A stretch of DNA of 64,000 nt, taken from positions 930,001 to 994,000 of the forward strand of contig JAKMXF010000222.1 of the NCBI GenBank assembly GCA_024704765.1, read 5' to 3'. This document shows positions 57,614 to 64,000 of the stretch, piece by piece (position 1 is the first letter of the stretch; the number at the start of each line of letters is the position of its first letter). The translations under genes were made by a program, and so were the position numbers. Under the pieces are notes generated by a model that saw nothing but the letters and a program-made list of their open reading frames with translations, was not told the DNA's origin and ran no database searches. The stretch comes from Oopsacas minuta. Taxonomy: Eukaryota; Porifera; Hexactinellida; Lyssacinosida; Leucopsacidae.

Positions 57614-57902
57614 CAGTGGTTCACAAAGATTTCCTGGTGGCACCCCTTTTTGTTGTCAAATTAACTCACGGCCATAATTTTTCACTGTACAGGTAATTAA
57701 TACATAGGTGAAAAGAATAAACTTAGGCGTATATATTGAAATGAGAGAAATCAGCATATTCAAGCTTATAGCTAAAATGGGGTGAAGAATAAACCTGAAT
57801 CAGAACATAAATTTGAGTATTCATCTAGGTGTCTTTCAAAGATGAATTGTATCTCGCGATCTTAAAGAAAATGTTCCGCGACTCCCAGTTTGTGAAACAC
57901 TG
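57614..57902. mobile_element. hAT MITE (289 bp)
   Basis: Ends CAGTGGTTCACAAAG and, inverted, CAGTGTTTCACAAAC. The 8-bp flanks GCATAGAA and ACATAAAA agree at 6 of 8 positions, consistent with an old hAT duplication. No coding content. Confidence 0.85.
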
Positions 57903-57904
57903 AC

Positions 57905-59925
57905 ATAAAAGGAATGGCGTATTTACGAAATATATGTACATATAGGAGAAACATATTTGGGCACATTCATAATTATTTAATATATTAAGTTTGATAATTT
58001 GCTGTTTCATCAATATGCAATACAACAGGGTACTATATAACAGGCCTTTTGTTTCCTAAAATTTGGGCAAGGGATAAGTAACCGGAAAGGAACAAATTCC
58101 ACATGATTTCAATATTGCGGAAACGATGCATCTTGGCAAGAATTAATGGATTGCATATTTATAGAACAATAAATTATCACTATCTGCTAAAAACTTCAGG
58201 AATATCTGGAAAATATGACTAGTAAGAACTTTTATTTGTTAAACCATGTGATTGTTTGATACGTTACAGGAGAAAGTATTTGCAACTCTCATTCCTAAGG
58301 GCATACAGGAAATGAAACACAAACCCTTTCGTACAAAATATCAAAAAATTTTAATACATTGGTTGGAAGGTTCTTAAGTTACCGTAAAGAACATGGATGA
58401 CAAGAAGCGCGGCTAGCAATTTTGTCCACATGGCGGATGCCTGTTTCACTCAATATATAGGGTGGCACATTAAAGAAAGGGCCAAAACATGACTGTATAC
58501 CTTTATTGAAACATCAATTCAATTCATAATATACTTAATTACAAAATATGTTAGATAAACAACAAATAATCAATGAAGTTGTACATGAATTTATCATCTC
58601 TCGCTTGGAAAGCAACGAAAAAATGGATTGACAAGCTCAATTCTTATATTCATAACCACAAAAATATCAAATACAACTGCCAAAATTATGCTCATAAGTT
58701 AAGTTTTTGATAGTAATATATCCATAAATGAGAGGTCGAAATTTGAAAATATCAAATTAGTAATTCATAAACTAACAAAAAAGTCTTAATTGGTAAGAAA
58801 TATTTAAGAGCAAATAATATTTATGAATTTTTGTATAATCATGATGATGTAATAACTCCATGATGAGTTGACAATTGGTTAAAATAATGAGATAAGGATA
58901 TTTGGAATTTTAAGGGGCAACTGTGATACAAGTCTCAAACTTTTATCATGTATATTCGATAAGTAGTGGCTAATAATGTGATTTCGAATATAGTAAAAGG
59001 TGAGAATGAGTTCAAAATTCGTATTAGGTGTTAATTTTACCCCATTATTAGAAATTATGCGAGCCATGTCCAAAATACCCCATATACCAAAAATATACCC
59101 TAGGGAGTATTCCAGTTTCGTCAATAAATGCCGAACATACTAACCCATACATATATATATATATGGAAAATAAAAGCCATGATCCATCGACATTACATTA
59201 AATGGCCTTCTGCTGTAACAAGGGAGCTGTTGTAGCTTTTAGTTAGTATTTTGGGTAAATCTTTTGAACTTTAATGCAACCATGATGACGCAATAACTCC
59301 ATGATTAGATTGCATATGTCCAAAATCATTACGTCAGGCAATTTTGGATATTGAGTGATACCTGTGATTCAAATTTCCAACCTCTAACAAGTACATTGGT
59401 TGAGCAGGGAAAAAATGGGATTTTTTGAAAATCCCAAAAGCTGACAATTATGTCATATTTCGTCATAGGTGTGAAGTTTCGTCTAAGACTCGAACTTGTC
59501 CGAACTAGTCCCAAATATTCTGTATAAATTAACTGCGTTTTAATAGCATATGTGTATATGTATATATATTCTATTAAAACGCAATCAATTTATGTGTATA
59601 TATGTGGTAAATATATTTATTTATAAATACCATAGCATTCTATATACTAAGGCAATGGTACTCCATTGAAATTTTGGACCATGGATTGTGATTACCATCG
59701 ACTTTCAAAGTACAATGTATTAGTTATAGGTGTGATTCTACTGTGCTCCTAGTTAAATATTAATCATCAGTATAAATGATTCACTGCACCGGCCTGATGT
59801 ATTTAATTTTAGAATATTAAAAGTCAACATAGTATATTTTAATAAGTCAAAGCATATATTTGACAGTACAATACGTATATGTAGTATACAACAAATAAGG
59901 GCGCATGCGTTAGCTCGAATTTAGT
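57905..59925. other. AT-rich stretch with a diverged direct repeat
   Basis: Two related segments near 58835-58940 and 59279-59385 share ATGATGA.G.AATAACTCCATGAT and ATTTTGGAT/ATTTGGAAT-like sequence, a diverged direct repeat of at least 100 bp. A (TA)n run lies at 59148-59164. An inverted pair GCGTTTTAATAG / CTATTAAAACGC at 59536-59583 flanks another TA-rich run. At 58460, TATAGGGTGGCACATTAAAG looks like a lone mariner-type end. No gene supported. Confidence 0.45.
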
Positions 59926-60058
59926 ATGTTGTTGATAGTTCAACTCAGTTATAGTATGTTGTGGATAGCTCGACTCAGTTTTTAACTATGTTTTCGATAG
60001 TCTGACTCAGATTTTGACTGTGTTGTTGATAGCCCGACTCATTCAGTTGTATAGCTGT
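59926..60058 (+). repeat. minisatellite, about 4 copies of a 30-34-bp unit
   Basis: Unit: TATGTTGTTGATAG(T/C)(T/C)C(A/G)ACTCAGTT..., copies starting near 59926, 59956, 59988 and 60020. It lies just upstream of the MULE transposase. Confidence 0.8.
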
Positions 60059-60249
60059 TGTCAATAGGAAATAATTGCTGAATAGATTTGTTTTGAAAAA
60101 TTACATTTCACGGCAATTATAAACAACTTGCTTCACTGGTATGAGAAGCTTTTTGGTCTCTTGATAATATTGTATTATTTACATCTTCAAAAATAGAATA
60201 CACGTCAGACAGTTATAGTCGTAGTAATAGAAAATTCCTACAACAACCG

Positions 60250-61485
60250 ATGGTTTAAATGTTCTAAATATAAGGTGAAAGAAAATACAACATACCTCAG
60301 ATGTGTATTAGCAAAAAACGGGCGTAAAGGGACAGCCAAATTAAAGTTAAAAAATAATTTGATATATCCCAGGTCAATTCATAACCATAGAAATGATGAG
60401 TATAAATCAGTTTATGAATTGAAGACCATATGCAAGAAAAGGGCTCAAACTTCTCAAGACAAGTTAAGGAAGATTTTCGATGACGAAACAAAAACGAGTC
60501 TGTTTGCAAGTGAAATTACTTTCAGTGAGTGTGAGTCTTCTATGTACCGTTCTAGGAGAAGATTACAACCTAAGATCCCCCTTACAGCTATAGAATTCTC
60601 AATTATGATGCCCGAATCTACTCTTGCGACTAACCACAAATTACTGTCACGACAAATTACCATACTGCTAATGTCTTGTATTTTCAACACATGACCAATT
60701 TGCTATCAGAAATTTCCAAAATTCAGTCAGATGGGACATTTTATACAGTGCCAACCCAATTCTCCCAATTATGGAAGGTTTTTGTGGTAATTGATCGACA
60801 TGCACTCTCAGGCATACATTGTTTAATGACTTCAAAAGATCAAGAACTCTATACTGGAATAATAGCCAAGATCCATTCTCTCATTCCAGATCTCAAACCG
60901 AAAATCTCTATTTCTGACTGGGAACCAGCACCGCGAAATTGTTTTAAAGAAATGTATCCCACCATTAAAAATCAGGGATATTGGTTCCACTTCACCAACG
61001 CATCTGGGCCAAAACTCAGAAGCTCGGGCTAGTTCAGAGTTTCATGGTAATCCTGAAACTGCCAATTTCATAAGAAATCTCATGGCGATACCATTTCTCC
61101 CAGCAAGTTTAACTCGCCCAACCAAATCTAGAATCAGGAAAATTGGAGCAACTTCGTAAATACTTCAAGCAAAGGTGGATTGCTCAAATAAATCCAAAGG
61201 AGCTTTCTATCTATGAAGCTGAAATCTCTACCAATAATGCTGCGGAAAGCTATCACGCAAAGCTAAAATCCATAATTAAAACTCCTCATCCAAGAGTATG
61301 GAATTTCTGAAAACTCTCAACAATATGATAGAAGATATAGATAATGAAATGGTGAGATGGAGACTAGGTCATAGCATTTCTAGGTCGAGGAAATCAAAGC
61401 ATGTTCTAAATGATCAACAACACGAGGTTATTCAGGAAAAGTTTAGAATTGGCGAGTTGACTCCTTGGCAGTCCTAAATGTAATG
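60250..61485 (+). pseudogene. FLYWCH/MULE transposase, broken
   Basis: The second half of a FLYWCH finger (NTTYLRCVLAKNGRKGTAKL ... IHNHRND) opens at 60275. A linker follows (YRSRRRLQPKIP), then the MULE core in a second frame (60676-61032): first D in QSDGTFYTVPTQF, GIHCLMTSKDQELY, second D in ISDWEPAPRNCF, and the H in YWFHFTNAS. Beyond 61032, in shifted frames, NNAAESYHAKLKS near 61230-61270 carries the catalytic E in the usual 'NN.AE..H..L' context. All three catalytic residues are visible but the frame is broken at least twice. It is much more AT-rich than the palindromic MULE and belongs to a different lineage. Confidence 0.85.
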
Positions 61486-61489
61486 AGCA

Positions 61490-62125
61490 ACACATTGGTG
61501 GTACCTTTACTATCGTAAACGTCCAGTTGGATATAACAAACGAACAACAGCATAGTAGCTTCAGTCTTCTACAAACTTCTAACAGTAAATGATCTAAATG
61601 AACAAAGAAAAATTATTTGTATTTTTAAGCTTAGTATTATCCCTATTTAAAACCATAAAATTGTAATTGCGGACGCTATTCGACAAGATTATATTTGACC
61701 ATGTAACACACTTTTTGCAATATGTCCCGAATCCAAACGGCAAAGAAGCAACAATCATTCCAAACATCAGTATATTTCTCTGAAATGATTATCATAGAAA
61801 TGAGTACCAAAAAACTACGGGACTGTGCAGAATAGAAGTTCTTGCTGAGGTAATCACACTTATTTATCATCAGAAAGGCTTTATACAAGATTGTGACAAG
61901 ACTCTACTACACGAGAAGAAGGATAGCTAAGAGAACCTCGATCTACTAAAGTAATCAAAGTATATTGAGAACCAATGTCATTATTAACTTCTAAGAGTCT
62001 ATCTGTTGTTAAAAGATCATGACAAGATTAACAAGTAGACTTTTTATGTAAGAGAAGATTGCATATACTGCTATATAGATGAGGCATTCAACCTGAGAAA
62101 CTTCAAATTCAATAAGTGAGATATC
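61490..62125. other. gap between MULE and second P-element copy
   Basis: No supported gene. A minus-strand open frame at 61676-61888 could be the far C-terminus of the P-element copy, but I see no conserved motif. Confidence 0.3.
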
Positions 62126-62127
62126 AT

Positions 62128-63876
62128 TCAATAGTCATATAAGGTTCTATATCGAGTGCTCTTCGTCACTTGTAAATTCACATCGCCTGCGAATTGCCTA
62201 AGGTATTCTTTTATAGAAACGTTATCTCCCAAGCCATATTTTATATCAAAAACTTGTAAATAGTTGAAAAATTGGAGTCTTCTTTCGCTTTCCAAAACTT
62301 GGTTAAAAGATATTTGATAGTGAGACCATGCCATTTGTCTGTATAATCCAAAATGGTGTTCCAAAGCATCATTTTATATTCGCGCAGTAAGAAGATAGTG
62401 GTACTCACAATTTTCAGTTAGTTGTTTGACTAGTAGTGGTAATGTCTCACATGTATGTCTAAAGCTGGTAAAGGTTTGTGGTTTTAATTTTCCCGACAAA
62501 AAGGCAGATTAGCCCAACTATCCAAACAGGAGACCACGTTGTTCAAAAATTGAAACGGAAGATCGTCTGGGACTGTTGGGGCTGAAGATTCATCATTGAA
62601 ACGTAAAATTTTCCCAACCCAGTTCATATTGTATATTTTCCACACTCGGTTAATAAGATCAGTAGAAATGCTGGGTCTAGTGAAGGAGATGTAAAATTTT
62701 TCTTAGTATCAATGATATTTTGAAAACTTACTAGACTTTCGCCGAACTTCAAGAAAATGAAAGTGGTGTCAATATTTTGAGATTTAACCAATTATATCGG
62801 ATGTACTTAATGATATGGACACTAACAAAAGCAAAATTAAATTAATATGTGGGTTGAGGGGTGTTGTACTTTTGGCACCACTTTCAAACTAGTTGAAAAC
62901 TATTTGTATAAACGAACCTTCAGTGGATAGTTGTCACTACAAACAGCTTCTAGAAATAGACCGCTAGCTTCGATATCACAGATAGTAGACCTAGCAATAG
63001 GATATTATGATTCAGCTGAAGAAGAGCCCAAAGGAATCAACCGAACAATGGCAAAAACTTGGCCGATAGACTAGAAACCATCATGGAGAAAACTGTGGTA
63101 TATGGATCATTAGTATTGCCAATCGACCCAATTACCCACTCTCCCTTATATGATACATCACCACGGGCATGTACTTCATTCATTTGAAGAATAACATGGC
63201 GTTCTAAATCATTTGAATGTAGTGGCAACTTCCTTGAGAATTTTTGTATAATCACTCTCTAAGCCAATACTATGCTTACTTTCAACAAATTACGCTCATG
63301 AGAAAAAGTTAAGCAATTAGAGCCCCGAATGAGACGGTAACAAGCTGGGGAAATGCCTTGAATTTATAACAAAAGAACTGTGTGATGATGTTATAACGTC
63401 GAGCGTATTTATCAATGATTAGATATTTCAACTGATCGAGCAAAAATGTAAGACGCATTCGTATAGAAGCCTCAGCAATTTCGAAATATAATTTGGAATC
63501 AGTGTGCTCTAACGTATAATAGCTCGACCAAGACAATGAATAGAGTCCTCCACATGTTGTATCAGAGGTGAGGTAGAGGTATTTGTATTAGTACTTGGAG
63601 AAATTTCAAATAAATAAACTTCATGTATAATGTTTTCAAATAACCTGATATATTGATTGAGGAAGACGAGAGCTGAATTTTGTTCCTTTCCTTATAAAAA
63701 GAACTACAAAATAAACTTTCATCCACAACTATATATCGTTCGATAGTGGAATCTTCGTTACAAAATTGATTCTTAAGAAATAGTATGTTAGAAGAATCAG
63801 GGCGATGGAAAGGCAAACCGTTTGGGAGTTCGATAATGTGTAACTTAGATATAATACAGCTAAGACTCGAAATCAT
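62128..63876 (-). pseudogene. second P-element/THAP9-like transposase copy
   Basis: Minus strand, same family as 29679-38245. It reads 63562-63876, then 63309-63536 (RRYNIITQFFCYKFKA), 63037-63255 with the first catalytic block (LQMNEVHARGDVSYKGEWVIG, where M-D-K of the other copy reads M-N-E, so the first D is lost), and 62128-62364 with the glutamate block (EHHFGLYRQMAWSHYQISF). The order and spacing of blocks parallel the first copy, without large insertions. Frames are broken in several places. The THAP-bearing start may lie beyond the window end. Confidence 0.75.
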
Positions 63877-64000
63877 GAACTTAGCTTCGGTCTCTTGATA
63901 TTCTGCTCGACTTTCTTGTATATATCAGGGATTCACACAAGATTTTGATTTGGGGGGGGAAGAAAAAAATTGCGACTGGAAAACAGTAGTTTGCGAAAGA

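Noticed and set aside
59926-60058. CRISPR-like array
   Set aside because: The repeats are contiguous and degenerate without unique spacers, and the DNA is eukaryotic; a minisatellite fits better.

Overview
The window reads as AT-rich, intron-style metazoan DNA, most likely from an arthropod. A crustacean such as a copepod is my guess, based only on the density and mix of Tc1/mariner, P, pogo and MULE relatives; the sequence does not prove it. I see no rRNA, tRNA, CRISPR array or prokaryote-style operon. Nearly all recognisable coding sequence belongs to transposable elements (TEs), most of them broken by stops and frameshifts and several nested in one another. Only one short candidate exon of an ordinary host gene was found (about 2842-3045, minus).

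Layout. 0-5 kb: decayed RAG1/CACTA-type transposase, candidate host exon, a complete 1.3-kb DD37E Tc1/mariner element. 6.1-11.8 kb: a mariner split by a 4.4-kb insert that carries a GC-rich palindrome of two MULE transposase copies with 1324-bp arms. 11.9-16 kb: a Tc1 copy split by another DD37E element, then a complete Tc1 (14592-15964) with an unbroken 323-codon DD34E transposase. 16.9-21.5 kb: a DD37D mariner relative and a GTF2IRD2-like hAT. 23.6-29.5 kb: minisatellite repeats holding a small hAT, a decayed RAG-like copy and a non-LTR retrotransposon fragment.

29.7-38.2 kb (minus): a THAP9/P-element transposase gene cut into three pieces by a RAG1/CACTA-like element (29939-32772; ~165-bp TIRs, 4-bp TSD) and by a fold-back element (34790-37693) that itself contains a pogo/Tigger (35005-37013). 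39-46 kb: another RAG-like copy, a Ginger-like integrase element, small MITEs and a Tc1 scrap. 47-52 kb: pogo MITE, DD37D element, and a pogo lacking its third catalytic block. 53-57 kb: minisatellite repeat and a 3.4-kb Mutator-like element (350-bp TIRs, 9-bp TSD) carrying an unrecognised gene. 60-64 kb: a FLYWCH/MULE transposase and a second P-element copy that may run beyond the window.

The points most worth following are the RAG1-like DDE family (four loci, one with complete ends), the MULE palindrome, the Mutator-like element with unknown cargo, and the nested P-element locus. Coordinates of TE ends come from reading inverted repeats and target duplications by eye; frames and homologies were judged by eye without database searches.
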